Shown: positions 23,601-32,654 of the stretch, piece after piece | Layout of the letters: each line of letters starts with the position of its first letter | How positions within the stretch are numbered: the first letter of the stretch is position 1 | NCBI GenBank assembly: GCA_032622095.1 | Contig: CP136064.1 | Location: 251,596,484-251,660,483 of the forward strand | Origin: Siphonodentalium dalli | Lineage: Eukaryota; Mollusca; Scaphopoda; Gadilida; Siphonodentaliidae | DNA: 64,000 nucleotides | Direction: 5' to 3' | The notes under the pieces: model-generated | Told to the model about the DNA's origin: nothing | Seen by the model: only the letters and a program-made list of their open reading frames with translations | The model's database searches: none | Made by a program: the position numbers and the translations under genes

Positions 23601-26025
23601 GCACTACGTCTACAGTTTTTTTCTAAACGAAATCTTCAGTTTGTTGTCGGTAAAAAAAAGTATTGTTTTGATCTGACGGCAATGTTTAACAACTATGATG
23701 CCTGCTTTCCATTGCTTTCGAAATAAGTCGAAATGGTAACAATACCTCAAAATCTTATATGTTCTGGGTCTCTGTTGGGTTCTTTACATTATGACAACAT
23801 AAACTGCACACTGTTCATTTATTCTTGGATACAACCTACATGGACCCCTCTATTTTGATAATCATGAAATTTGGGGGGGGGGGGGGTTAAGTTTTTGTCG
23901 ATTATTTCGCCAGTTGGACAGATATAATGCTTGTTTGAAAATTACAATGTAGGGATAATCCTACCATTTCTAAAATTATATAGCATGGAAGAACATGTCA
24001 TATATACTATATTTGAATGGAGTTGATGCCCGACACTTTGTCTGAATCGTCATGAAGTTTTGACGCGTAACGTTACGTTCTTTACCATGACGTCACAAAA
24101 TCAGAACGAAAGTAGAAAAACAATGTTGAATCTGATTAAGTGTCAACATGTGCCCCATAACCGTGCACAGATGTTTTCGTTGATTCCCATTTTGGTGCCC
24201 GGTTAGCCAGAAAACTGTTGTCTATTGTCAGTCAACCACTGAAAATATGTCAATCTTTCAGTAGGGTACCCTATGAAACATAGCAAAAATCGATATTTTG
24301 TCACCTGTTTCGGCTCGGCGCCCTCTTAATTCGAAAACTGGAGTAATTTTCCAATAAGAAACGATGGTCGCACAAATTTCCCCGATGTGCGACACCCACC
24401 CCCAGCATCGCCTAGACTAATATATATATATAGTTTAGGAGAAAATACTAACTAGATTTAACCCTTTACCCAACAAACCGGCCAAAAACGACCAAATAAA
24501 GCTGCAACAGCCTAAATTATCTTGGGTCTGTCTCAATAAAACCATACAAATATGGATATCATTGGAACCGGCTCATTGACCACATTGTGATGGTTACAGT
24601 TATGCCCTGTGCCAATGCATTCTCTTATATATGCGAGTCGACCATAGGTCGCCTCGCATATATAAGAGAATGCATTGGCCTAAAAAAAATCTTTTTTTAA
24701 CACTTTTTACCATTTGTTCTTACATTCTTTAACAATTTTATAATTTTTAATGTGTTAAGCCAATGCATTCTCTTATATATGCGAGGCGACCTATGGTCGA
24801 CTCGCATATATAAGAGGATGCATTGGCACAGGGCCGTTCTGTTGGGTAAAGGGTTAACCAATTTTGAATATCTTTGCAAATACAATTCTATTAAGTAAGC
24901 TTGTTCTGTCTGACCATTCCCCAATTATGAATACACGAGTATACGTTAGTTTTGATTTTGAACATACGACGTTTGGTCAGTTAAGAAATGCGACGCTAAC
25001 GTTTTGTTTATTCGGTAACTTCATGAGATTGCAGTCAAATACCGCGAATGTGGCTTGTATGAATAAGTGAATATTAATTGAATTTGCAGCAAGCTATTCA
25101 TTGGTCAAGCAACGCATCGTTCGCTGCGCATTGGCTTCATTTCTCCCGTTTGAAATTATTTTAACCATGAGAGTCATTAGAACGTAAGTTAATTGAAATG
25201 AAACACGGTCTAATTTATTTAGACTGACACATTATATGAAATGCTCCTTGACCAACATACCAGAAGGTGTATACACTGGTATATCAGACTATCAGCGCGA
25301 GCAATCCAAGTCAGTCATCGACGAATTGCACTGGAAACCAGGAGACGATGTAAGTATTATGTGTATATATATCTTTATTACCTGCTATATGGAGAGATTA
25401 TACAAACAGTATAAAGGAAGAATATAATTTATTAATATGACCTGCGTATAAATATAATACATTCTATATAGCTGAAACAGGCTACCCGCAGGAGCCTGTA
25501 TTCAGCGTCGGAGGGCCTTTGCGCGCTAGGGATGATATTACAGCATTTATTTAGCCCTTTGAACGCTTCGCGCACAATTTGATCGTTTAAACTAAAATGT
25601 TTAACAAACAAAAATGTAATAAAAAAAAACACAACAAAAAGCAAAATTTTAATTTTATTTAATTAATTTAATTTTTTCCCCTAAAATTTTTGTTTTAAAG
25701 AATTTAATGTTGGACAGAAGCATGGGTCTCCTAGCGACCGTAAGCTCCCACACTATGCACTAATGCATGTCTGTGGAAACATCCATTGCAGGGCTACACA
25801 GCACATAATGTTAGTTCCGCAGCAGAGTGGACAATGGTGGTGTCGTGTGTTTTCTTCTTCTTCACATATGTGCGCGAGTTCACGAAAATGGACATCGAGC
25901 TAAGAACGAAGCTGTACGTCCGACATTTGTCTGAGGAAGCGGATTATCACACTTACCGCACCAAAGCACCTGTCACCAACGGCGATCGGCATATTTCCAC
26001 AGAAAGAGATCCACTGCTAAATTAA
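8342..26025 (+). CDS. DRAM-like (DRAM2-type) membrane protein, copy A, six coding exons
   Basis: Exons 8342-8463, 11204-11271, 20934-21076, 22757-22947, 25223-25349 and 25792-26025 join in phase to 885 nt, 294 residues plus stop. Landmarks in order: hydrophobic first helix ending in VSPILPYI; SDTGTTPPESCIFGQ across the exon 1-2 joint; VYVRYKMIHAL; a helix ending GISCVANFQ; a loop with VRLVITTISL; DELHWKPGDDGY across the last joint; SSAAEWTM; FFTYVREFTKM; and ERDPLLN. These match the conserved blocks of vertebrate DRAM proteins (PYISDTGT, VRYK, ANFQ, LHW, AAEW). DRAM proteins are multi-pass lysosomal/endomembrane proteins linked to autophagy. The C-terminal ERDPLL is a [DE]xxxLL sorting motif. 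The first ATG at 8342 gives an N-terminus close to the family length. Splice sites are consensus except the GC donor of intron 2 and a weak GTGAAT donor of intron 4. Function is inferred from family. Confidence 0.9.
8500..8672. repeat. (GA)n-rich microsatellite
   Basis: Purine tract of gaga/ggaga units with short interruptions, in intron 1 of copy A. It is absent at the corresponding place in copy B. Confidence 0.9.
8900..10260. mobile_element. possible inverted-repeat element in intron 1
   Basis: The left end 'gattacgattacggatacagatag' region (8900-8930) is mirrored by 'ctatccgtattcgtaatc' at about 10242-10260. The motif 'gtgactggtcaatatat' near 9072 recurs as 'gtgactggtcatatata' near 10035. 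An internal hairpin has arms of about 20 bases (gaattgttctttaccagaat and its complement) at about 9490-9555. Copy B lacks this block: intron 1 is 2740 bp in A against 1278 bp in B. The boundaries are approximate. Confidence 0.4.
10283..10433. mobile_element. half copy of the TTAAAG-cacgg MITE family
   Basis: The segment from 'ctttaataacatgctatttat' to 'gcacgtatctttaa' corresponds to the right half of the element at 18163-18760 ('gattggtataa', 'tctgtttat', 'ccgtatctttaa'). Confidence 0.5.
10846..11153. mobile_element. palindromic TTAA-type MITE
   Basis: It begins TTAAAGGTACTCAATACGAT and ends with the complement GTTTGAGTACCTTTAA. The subterminal 'attactatttctttggcttc' is mirrored by 'gaagccaaagaaatagtaat'. 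Same family as 2448-2905 and 38909-39372. It sits just upstream of exon 2 of copy A and is absent from copy B. Confidence 0.7.
11204..11271 (+). CDS. DRAM-like copy A, exon 2
   Basis: 68 nt, encoding (S)DTGTTPPESCIFGQ then VFNIVAFA. Acceptor is tttccag|C. The donor is GCAG|GCAAGTA, a GC-AG type intron start. Length and donor type are the same as in copy B exon 2 (56877-56944). Confidence 0.88.
11272..12929 (+). other. intron 2 of copy A, part shared with copy B
   Basis: Segments at about 11430-11660, 12170-12300 and 12840-12885 match copy B intron 2 at about 57090-57290, 57360-57990 and 58000-58040. They include 'tatttcgtaatattatagttct', 'gccatttctg' and 'gttgactatatgcc'. No coding sequence is seen. 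Confidence 0.7.
12981..13049. repeat. 69-nt hairpin, left member of cassette in T1
   Basis: Arms of 27 nt start GCCAATGCATTCTCTTATAT and close with the exact inverse. The 15-nt loop (TCGACCATAGGTCGC) is itself nearly palindromic. The right member at 13269-13337 is its reverse complement. Confidence 0.9.
13269..13337. repeat. 69-nt hairpin, right member of cassette in T1
   Basis: Reverse complement of the left hairpin up to a few base changes near the loop, separated from it by 219 nt. Confidence 0.9.
13604..16310. repeat. 41-bp minisatellite array
   Basis: About 65 units of the type tgtccatgacgtggatagag + gggttctgttgagtgtcgggg. Most are 41 bp, some 39-40 bp. Variants have 'tttatgttggggtc' or 'ggtggtc' in the second half and are interspersed in runs. 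The minus strand is stop-free in all three frames over long stretches, giving apparent proteins rich in MDTPTLNRTPLSTSW. These are products of a 41-bp unit without stops, not evidence of a gene. The array lies in intron 2 of copy A. Copy B keeps about one recognisable unit near 58140-58165. Confidence 0.9.
16320..16625 (+). other. intron 2 sequence shared with copy B, including a relic acceptor
   Basis: 'atgtcgatcgaaatgaacgaac...tatcgatatttgatcag' at about 16570-16615 matches copy B 58292-58339, where it immediately precedes exon 3. Copy A's functional exon 3 lies 4.3 kb further on, so this is either a relic exon 3 boundary or the junction of an insertion. Confidence 0.55.
16959..17055. repeat. 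near-perfect palindrome, about 45-nt arms
   Basis: The arm starting CAGGTCCCCAGAACAATAAT is mirrored up to ...TTCTGGGACCTG, with a centre of about 8 nt (tctatagg). Only one or two mismatches are seen. Confidence 0.9.
17504..17745. repeat. dispersed repeat, inverted partial copy at 19193-19310
   Basis: 'gattccgccatgtttgtgacgcagttg' at 17637-17663 is mirrored near 19265-19290. Both lie in intron 2 of copy A. The open reading frames across them share residues only because of this repeat. Confidence 0.6.
18163..18760. mobile_element. TTAAAG-type MITE, cacgg family, copy 1
   Basis: It starts TTAAAGTCACGGGCGGCGAT and ends GCCGTCCGTATCTTTAA. Internal short direct repeats carry 'acgatggtgtacgtaaacaa' (two in tandem) and 'acgctctttat'. 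Related copies lie at 31888-32654 and 40780-41283, with a half copy at 10283-10433. Confidence 0.75.
19193..19310. repeat. inverted partial copy of the 17504-17745 repeat
   Basis: 'tgcgtcacaaacatggcgga' is the reverse complement of the 17640 region. Confidence 0.6.
19340..19652 (-). mobile_element. tRNA-derived SINE
   Basis: Reading the minus strand from 19652: GGGGACTTGGTGGCTCAGCC, with an A-box-like TGGCTCAGCCGG at 19642-19631 and a B-box-like GGTTCAAATCC at 19582-19572. An unrelated body of about 200 nt and a tail 'cattaaaccccaatcaacca' follow. A second, truncated plus-strand copy lies at 56437-56550. The order of Pol III boxes then non-tRNA body fits a tRNA-SINE. Confidence 0.8.
19692..20260. 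repeat. adjacent TTAAAG-type repeats
   Basis: 19692-19925 matches about 47258-47495 ('tttaaagatg(a/g)tcta', 'acataat', 'gcaa...ttgagggtg'). 19927-20260 is the inverted counterpart of 1893-2227. No coding function is seen. Confidence 0.55.
20460..20870. other. A-rich unrecognised segment
   Basis: It opens with (aaac)n/poly-A and ends 'gatgaataaattataaaaaaaaac', which looks like a polyadenylated 3' end. A 75-codon open stretch at 20596-20823 has no recognised similarity. It may be a retroposed fragment. Confidence 0.3.
20934..21076 (+). CDS. DRAM-like copy A, exon 3
   Basis: 143 nt. It begins (G)IITVYVRYKMIHALC and ends SCVANFQ at CAA|GTATGT. Same length as copy B exon 3, with most residues identical. 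Confidence 0.92.
21430..22010. repeat. about 140-150-bp tandem/dispersed repeat with 'ggggcataactcc'
   Basis: At least four units carry 'ggggcataact/ccc', 'cagaaa', 'ggac(c)', 'aataaa/ttgtgtaaaa' and 'atcaggacaacaaaataatcag'. The first unit is also present in copy B intron 3 at about 59570-59695, where LINE-bearing sequence now follows. Confidence 0.7.
22011..22756 (+). other. rest of intron 3 of copy A
   Basis: No coding or RNA feature is recognised. A C-run and 'gtgggtgtcaaaaag' resemble parts of 45190-45350. Confidence 0.3.
22757..22947 (+). CDS. DRAM-like copy A, exon 4
   Basis: 191 nt from ttccag|GAA. It encodes ETSVKIVHQIAATTGFGCGV through VRLVITTISLVSFVLGILLT. The end at AC|GTGAAT is chosen because it keeps phase with exon 5 and completes a membrane helix. 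The stronger-looking CTGG|GTATCC 14 bases earlier does not join exon 5 in frame. Confidence 0.82.
22948..24457 (+). other. intron 4 of copy A, no feature recognised
   Basis: AT-rich. A G-run is at 23873-23886, and a short inverted motif (cactat..gatagtg) is around 23380-23420. No gene is seen. Confidence 0.35.
24458..24857. mobile_element. TTAA-bounded MITE P1 carrying the double-hairpin cassette
   Basis: The ends TTAACCCTTTACCCAACA and TGTTGGGTAAAGGGTTAA are perfect inverse termini with a TTAA target, the pattern of piggyBac-type elements. The hairpins at 24611-24679 and 24759-24827 are the same as in the TA-bounded T elements. Relatives: 43362-43750 and 43875-44265. Confidence 0.88.
25223..25349 (+). 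CDS. DRAM-like copy A, exon 5
   Basis: 127 nt. A + CTG ACA CAT, ending SVIDELHWKPGDD at GAT|GTAAGT. LHW-x-P is the conserved DRAM loop block. Confidence 0.88.
25350..25791 (+). other. intron 5 of copy A
   Basis: T/A-rich 442-bp intron with GTAAGT donor and ttgcag acceptor. No other feature. Confidence 0.7.
25792..26025 (+). CDS. DRAM-like copy A, terminal exon 6
   Basis: 234 nt. GYTAHNVSSAAEWTMV, the last membrane helix, TYVREFTKM and a cytosolic tail ending ERDPLLN, then TAA. It contains an N-x-S sequon (NVS) and the acidic dileucine. Confidence 0.92.
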   Translation, partial: GYTAHNVSSAAEWTMVVSCVFFFFTYVREFTKMDIELRTKLYVRHLSEEADYHTYRTKAPVTNGDRHISTERDPLLN

Positions 26026-26321
26026 CTTGATCGACGATTGTAACGATGATTACAATCAAATGACACAATAATTTATCATAGGCGACAGTGTTATGGTTAA
26101 GCCATGCACCATTCATTACGGCACTGAGTCAAACTTTAAACAGTGTGGCGTTTAGAACTTCATGTCAGACGTAACAGTTTTAGATTCCGCCCCCAACCAA
26201 TACTATTTAAAAAGAGAGATATGACTCGCCCTGGACTATATACATGTAAACAAATTGATATATCACTGATTATATATAGGTTATTTGTTCATGTACTTGA
26301 GATGTTATATATTGAGATCTG

Positions 26322-26327
26322 AATAAA
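26322..26327 (+). promoter_or_regulatory. candidate poly(A) signal of DRAM-like copy A
   Basis: AATAAA about 300 bases after the stop codon at 26025. Confidence 0.4.
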
Positions 26328-26820
26328 AAGTATTAAGACAACCAAAAAAACTTGTCACACAAAACATGGTGCCTTGAAATACGTATATTCCTGGAAATAA
26401 ATTGGCATTTCCACAACTACCCTTTTTGGCACAAAATGTAAGTATAGAATATTTCTCAGCGGCCATTTCCAGAACTATTTTATTTGAGGAAAAGTCACCA
26501 TAAAATAACATAATGTATGAACAGATGAATTAGTATTGAGTTTTTATGTCTGTCACATTATTGCAAACGTGCATGGTTGAAAAATAGTGATGTTATTTTA
26601 TATTGTTTTGTCCTTCACATGATACAAACTAGAGGAGAAGACTTCATATAAGCCCTCGGGCTTGTTGTCTGATCCTCATTTCCAAAATTAACTCTTATAT
26701 TTTGTATATTTATGTTATCTGTATATTATGTTATTTGTTTGGATTTGGAAATAAAAATATGTTTACCTCAAAAACTAGTTCTGCAAATGGCCACCAAAAA
26801 ACTATGAAATGGAAAATGTT

Positions 26821-27432
26821 TAATGTATTGTCTCGCAGACATTCATAATTTCAGGTACTAAAATGAGCATTTTCCATATAGATAGTGCAGTGTGTGCTGC
26901 AAATATTTTCTGTCAATTTCTCCAACGACAAGCCTTGCAAATTGTTGTTTTATTTTGTTTAAACAACTATTGGTTTTTACATAATTAGAACGAATCTCTC
27001 ATAGTTTGAGGGTGAACGGGTGTTGTTATAGTACTATACCATACAGTGGTTATAGAGGATAATAATTTCCCCCTTCAAATAATAAGTTTGAAATTGAGAT
27101 TTTTTGAAAATTCATGAATGGGTCGTCTCCTTAATGTATTGTCTCGCAGACATTCATAATATCAGGTAGTAAAATGAGCATTTTCCATATAGATAGTGCA
27201 GTGTGTGCTGCAAATATTTTCTGTCAATCTCTCCAACGACAAGCCTTGCAAATTGTTGTTTTATTTTGTTTAAACAACTATTGGTTTTTACATAATTAGA
27301 ACGAATCTCTCATAGTTTGAGGGTGGTCAGGTGTTGTTATAGTACTGTACCATACAGTGGTTACAGAGGATAATAATTTCCCCCTTCAAAAAATAAGTTT
27401 GAAATTGAGATTTTTTGAAAATTCAAGAATGG
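26821..27432. repeat. 311-bp tandem duplication
   Basis: 'taatgtattgtctcgcagac' starts at 26821 and again at 27132. The two copies differ by only a few bases (for example 'gaacgggt' against 'gtcaggt') and both end near 'cctccttaatg'. Confidence 0.92.
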
Positions 27433-27439
27433 GGCACCT

Positions 27440-27610
27440 CCTTAATGTGATAAAAGCAGACGACAGATAAATAAAAGTGCAGAAGGAGCCCTATTTATTG
27501 AGGGAAATGTTTAGACAATAAGTTCCACAGAATACGGTCGATTGTTGAACTTATTATCTGAACATTTCCTACGGGATAAGACTTAAATACCCATTAATGA
27601 TGCTTTGGTA
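27440..27610. repeat. repeat related to 39838-40110 family
   Basis: 'gcagacgaca', 'gagggaaatgtt', 'aataagttc', 'gttgaacttatta.ctgaacatttcct' and 'cattaatga' are shared with about 33580-33725 and 39935-40100. Confidence 0.55.
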
Positions 27611-27699
27611 TATTAAGGATTAAGGTCCTCCCTTGTGTTCATCTTTCTGGTGGAATCCCATTCTATTCAAGCCGGAGTTTATTGTGCCTGTGATTTGCA

Positions 27700-28095
27700 G
27701 AATGAGGTCCCAGAGGATGAATTTAGTGACGCTATCCCGCACAGCGGATTAGCATCATTAAATTAACCCACTGGGGAACTCATTCTGCTTAGGCCTCATC
27801 TTCTCTGGAAAGTTTCTTTATTATACATTTTTTATAGAAACTTCTTCACTAGATTCTATTTATTTTTTAGTTTAGTTTCTCTATATCCCCAAATTGGCAG
27901 ACGACACATTGCATAATTGAGGTTCCCAATGGGTGTACATCACAATATTCACAATTTGAGAACGTCAATCTGAGTCTATGTCTCCCATAGCAGATGAGGC
28001 CATGCGAAATGAGGTCCCCAAAAGGGTGAATTTAGTTATGCTAGCCCGCTGTGCGGGATGGCGACACTAAATACTCCCTCTGTGGACCTCATTTT
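27700..28095. repeat. pair of related hairpins with 'atgaggtccc' arms
   Basis: Hairpins at about 27700-27790 and 28003-28095 each run from 'aatgaggtccc' to its inverse (gggaactcatt; ggacctcatt). The cores share 'gaatttagt.a.gcta.cccgc'. Confidence 0.7.
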
Positions 28096-28104
28096 GCAAA
28101 TGAC

Positions 28105-31100
28105 AGACACACTAATCTGTCTGGATAATTTATATCTATATTTGCCAATGTCTGTCTGCCTGTGTTCTATAGAAATTCACAGGGCACCATCTGGATGACA
28201 CCAAAGGGGTCTACTGGTGGTAACTTTTTACGTGAAAGATATTGATGAGGGTTAGGATTTTCTAAAGTGAGGCCGTTGTTGTCAGGGGCAGAAAAGGGGA
28301 GGGGCAGAACAATATGTCAAGAGTGGCGCCGTTCGAGTCAGGGATGCATCCGATGCACGCACAGAAGGGGAGAGGGGCACACAAATTGATAAACTAAGTT
28401 TAGCGCCGAGGGACAATCTAGATTGCACCAAACGGTCTACTAGGGGTAACTTTTTACGAGAAAGATAATGGTGTGGGTTAGAATTTTCTAAAGTGACGCC
28501 GTTGTCAGGGGCAGAAAAGGGAGAGGGGTAGAACAAATGTTTGCCGCCGATTGCAACGAAACTTTTATATAATCATTCCCATGATATGAGGATTCTAATG
28601 GTGTTGTTTAAACATGTCAAACGTGGCGCCATTCGCGTCAGGGGTGCACGAAATGGGAGAGCGGCACCAACATTGATAAAACTAATTTTAGCGCCAGTTT
28701 CCACCAAATTGATATATATTCTTCTCCGTGATACAAGGAATCTAATTGTGCGATTTAAAGACTCCACGTTGCTGTGGTTTGGATGAAAGATTGTGGGAGG
28801 GCACTCAATTTGATAAGAATGGGTTTAGTTGCCGATTGACGCCAGACTTATACATTATCGTCACCATGGTATGAGGAGTCTAATGGTGTGGTTTAAATCT
28901 ATCAAAAGTGGCATCATTCGAGTCATGGTTGAACTGAAAGGCAGAGGGGCACCAAAATTGATACGCAATAATTTTAGCGCCAATTTCCACCAAAGTGATA
29001 CGCATTCTTATCCATAATACGAGGAGTCTGATCGTGTGATTTCAAGACACCATGTTCGTGCTATTTTGGTGAGAGATGGGGGTTAGTGGGCACTAATTTT
29101 AATCAAAATTGGTTTACCAAACTTATCAATAATCATCTCCATGATTCCAGGAGTCTAATTGTGTGGTTTAAGGATGTCACAAGCTGTCACAAGTGGGGCC
29201 ATTCGAGGCAGGATGAGAGGGTGAGAGGAACACACACACAAATAAGATGGACAATAATTATGTTTAGCGCTGATTTCCACCAGATTGATACATATTATCC
29301 GTGATAATAATCTAATCGTGTGGTTTAGATATGACAAATTTGTGCCGTTTGGATGAGAGATATGGGGGCCATAAATTTGATATGAATTTGTATAGTCGCC
29401 AATTATATACAAAAACTTATACAAAATCATACACACGGTATGTGGAGTATAATGGTGTGGCTTAAAGCTGTCAAAAGTAGCGTCATTCGAGAAAGGGAGA
29501 GGGGCACCAACATTGATAAAAATAATTTTAGCGCCAATTTCACCAAATTGATACACATTCTTATCCATGCTTCGAGGAATTCAATTATGTGATTTAAAGA
29601 TGCTATATTGGTGCGTTTGTGTTAGAGATGGTGTGGGTGTGGGATGGGCACAACTTTGATTAAAATAATTGTTTAGTCGCCGATTAGCACCAAACTTATA
29701 AATATTTATCTCCATGATATCAGGAGTCTAATTGTGTGGTTTAAAGATGTCAAAAGTGTTGCCATTCGAGACAGGGGTCCACAGAGGGCGAGAGAGACAC
29801 AAACATAGATAAACAATATGTTTAGCGCCGATTTTCACCAGACTGATACACATTCTTCTTCGTGATACGAGGAATCTAATCGTGTGGTTTAAATACGCCA
29901 AATTGGTACCGTATGGGTGAGAGATATGGGACCCTAAATTTGATACGAATTTGTATACTCGCCAATTTTCAACAATTTTATATATACTCATCTCCATAAT
30001 GAGCTAAGTTTGTGGTTTAATGATGTCAAATGTGGCGCCGCTTGAGTCCGAATAGGGACGGGCTGGTCACCACAACTGATAGAAATATGTTTAGTGCCAA
30101 TTAACATCAAATTCATGCATGTTCTTCTCAAATGATACGATGAATTAAATCGTGCACTGCGTATTAAAAACGTCACATTTGGTGCATATATATATTTACA
30201 AATATATGTATGTCTATATGTGTTCTATATATAACTTCAACGGGTACAATCGAGGTGGCACCAAGTCGTTCTAACAGTGGTAACCTTTTACGAGAAAGAT
30301 AATGGTACATGTTAAAATATTAGAATAGCTCATGTTAATATTATAACACAATGGAGTCTGCCCCATTCAATATAGTTTCCACAAAAAAGTTACAAGAGAT
30401 ATGGAAATTTATAGAAGGCCTGTTCAACAATAGTGGTCACAGTGTGCCGTCAAATATAATTTCTTCCGAGATAAAAGAAAACAGAGTCAGTGGCACATGA
30501 CTTTTCAGGATCCTCCAATACTGACATCTGACAAGGTTATATCTGCCCAATATACAGAGTATATCTTTCATGTTTTAGAATAGACTCATCGCCTAACACA
30601 AACAACTCAAAATATCGCTCAGTGTCGGGCACATGTAGCTGATATAGTTGCATAGCAACATTTCTTTTAAACTGAGAATAATTAGTCAGTGCATAGCACA
30701 ATGAACAAAGGAGCACCTGGACATTTGATAAAACGTCTGTATCTTCATGGAGATATGATAACCAGGTGTCCTCAAAATCTTAGTCAAACCCACTAGATTG
30801 ATTGATACATCTCATGTAAAACCCAATTGTCGTCTTTTATTTTTGCGAACTAATGTGTTTATGATGTTCATGTTATAACGTTTGAAGTATACGCAGCTGT
30901 AAATAAATAAATAGTTCTATATTGGTGGGACGGATTAATTGCGATAAACAAAATGACAATCGCACCGATCCGACAAGGTGAGCTACTACTTATATTCCGT
31001 GTGTAAGAATCAATTTTGGTGCCCCTCTCCCCTTTCGTGCACCCCTGACGTGAATTGCGCCACGTTTGACATATTTAAACAACGCCATTAGAATCCTCAT

Positions 31101-31660
31101 ATCATGGGAATCATTATATAAAAGTTTCGTGGCAATCGCCGGCAAACATTTTTTTTACCCCTCCCCCTTTTCTGCCCCTGATAATGGCGTCACTTTAGAA
31201 AATTATAACCCGCACCATTATCTTTCTCGCACAAAGTTACCTCTAGTAGACCGTTTCTTGCCATCTAGATGGTCCCTCGGCGCTAAACTTAGCTTATCAA
31301 ATTTGGTGCCCCTCTCCCCTTCCGTGCATCCCTGACTCGAACGGCGCCACTCTTGACATATTTAAACCATACCATCATATTCCTTATATCATGGGGATGA
31401 TGATATATAAGTTTCGTGGCAATCGGCGATAAAGTTTTGTTCTGCCCCTCCCCCTTTTCTGCCCCTGACAACAACGGCGTCACTTTAGATAATCCTAACC
31501 CTCACCATTGTCTTTCTCGTAAAAAGTTACCCATAGTAGTACCCCTAGTAGACCCCTTTGGTGTCATCTAGATGGTCCTCTGTGAATTTCTATAGAACAC
31601 AGACAGACAGGCAGACAGACAGACATTCGCAAATATAGATATAGATGACAATATGTGTAA
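28105..31660. mobile_element. 3.6-kb fold-back repeat with internal tandem units
   Basis: Left segment 28105-28560 (gtctgtctgcctgtgttcta, caccaaaggggtctac, gggtaactttttacg, ttctaaagtgacgccgttgt) is mirrored at 31010-31660. The centre, 28280-30180, is a degenerate tandem array of about 140-150-bp units carrying 'ttagcgcc(g/a)att', 'accaaa.tgatac', 'gaggagtctaat.gtgtggttt' and 'gtggcgccattcgag'. Open stretches here are repeat shadows. At 31700-31740 'gcaacgccgggtaaccctgc' + 'tagt' resembles Helitron-2/Helentron-type ends (inference). Confidence 0.65.
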
Positions 31661-31887
31661 CGCTTTGAACAAGAGTAACCTCAATATGCAGAGCGTTTCA
31701 CATCTCTTTAACCTGTGCAACGCCGGGTAACCCTGCTAGTATATTATATATTCTTTATTGCCTCCTTTTGGTGAGAGCGATATTATGTACATGGCTATTT
31801 ACAAATACATTGGACATAAATCGAACATAACACACACTTGATTGATATACGTTCCACCCCTTTGACAAAAAAAAAATACTATGTTGT

Positions 31888-32654
31888 TTAAAGACACGGG
31901 TGGTGTTCGTTGCAGAAATATTTATATTTGTTCAAATCGCCATCAACAGCAGGAACACCAAACTATATACAGTTCCGCGCATATGCCAAACATAATCAGC
32001 GCGTAAACAGTATATATTGTCGTCAAGACGTACGATGGTGTACGTAAACAAGAGCCTGCTCGTGTTACAGAGGTTGTGCTTCTGTTTACATAACACAGCG
32101 CAATTATATTGGTTAATCACACAATTAAACTTCAGCAACAACAAAACATTTCACAGGGAACTTAACACGTTCTTTAGAATAGACAGATGCACCATCTCCA
32201 AACTTGAACGGAGTATTACTTTCATGTCGTTCAGTTTTAGAAATGGTTTCTTCATCCATACTATCAAGCAAAGTCTGTAACCACTTAGCCCCACATACAG
32301 TTTTAGTACAAGCTGTATCGATTACTGGTGAGTTGTGGGCTTCAGCAACAAGAACTTCTTGGGGTGTCACTTGAGGACTAGAACTAGATGTTAGTAATGT
32401 TATGTGTGCAAATTCGTTCCTTTCAAGTTCATATAATTTTGTCAGTTTATCATCATAATTGTTACCAGGTTTTTGCTTTTGTTTACATAACAAAGGGGAA
32501 AAATTGACAATAACATACTGTTTATGCCATAATTCTGATTTGCGTACGAAAAAAGTCTGTCTATATCCTACTTTTCCTTCTGTTTATGGCGGTTTTTGAC
32601 GGAGGTGAATATGTTAACAGCATAGCCACCGCCAACACCGCCCGTATCTTTAAG
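31888..32654. mobile_element. TTAAAG-type MITE, cacgg family, copy 2, with captured retropepsin-like DNA
   Basis: The ends TTAAAGACACGGGTGGTGTT and CCCGTATCTTTAA, and the outer 240 and 180 bases, match the element at 18163-18760. Between about 32135 and 32462 the sequence is instead a coding-like fragment on the minus strand (separate entry). Confidence 0.75.
32135..32465 (-). pseudogene. retropepsin-like polyprotein fragment inside a MITE
   Basis: Minus strand, open for about 110 residues: GNNYDDKLTKLYELERNEF, SSSPQVTPQEVLVAEAHNS, then PVIDTACTKTVCGAKWLQ, and FGDGASVYSKERVKFPVKCF. The block 'V-I-D-T-A-C-T-K-T-V-C-G-x-K-W' with a following 'F-x-FGDG-x-x-V' is like the aspartic protease region of LTR-retrotransposon polyproteins from aquatic invertebrates. 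There the active site is usually D-S/T-G; here it is D-T-A. No reverse transcriptase or integrase flanks it, and the reading frame ends inside MITE sequence on both sides. It is probably a captured fragment without function. Confidence 0.6.
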
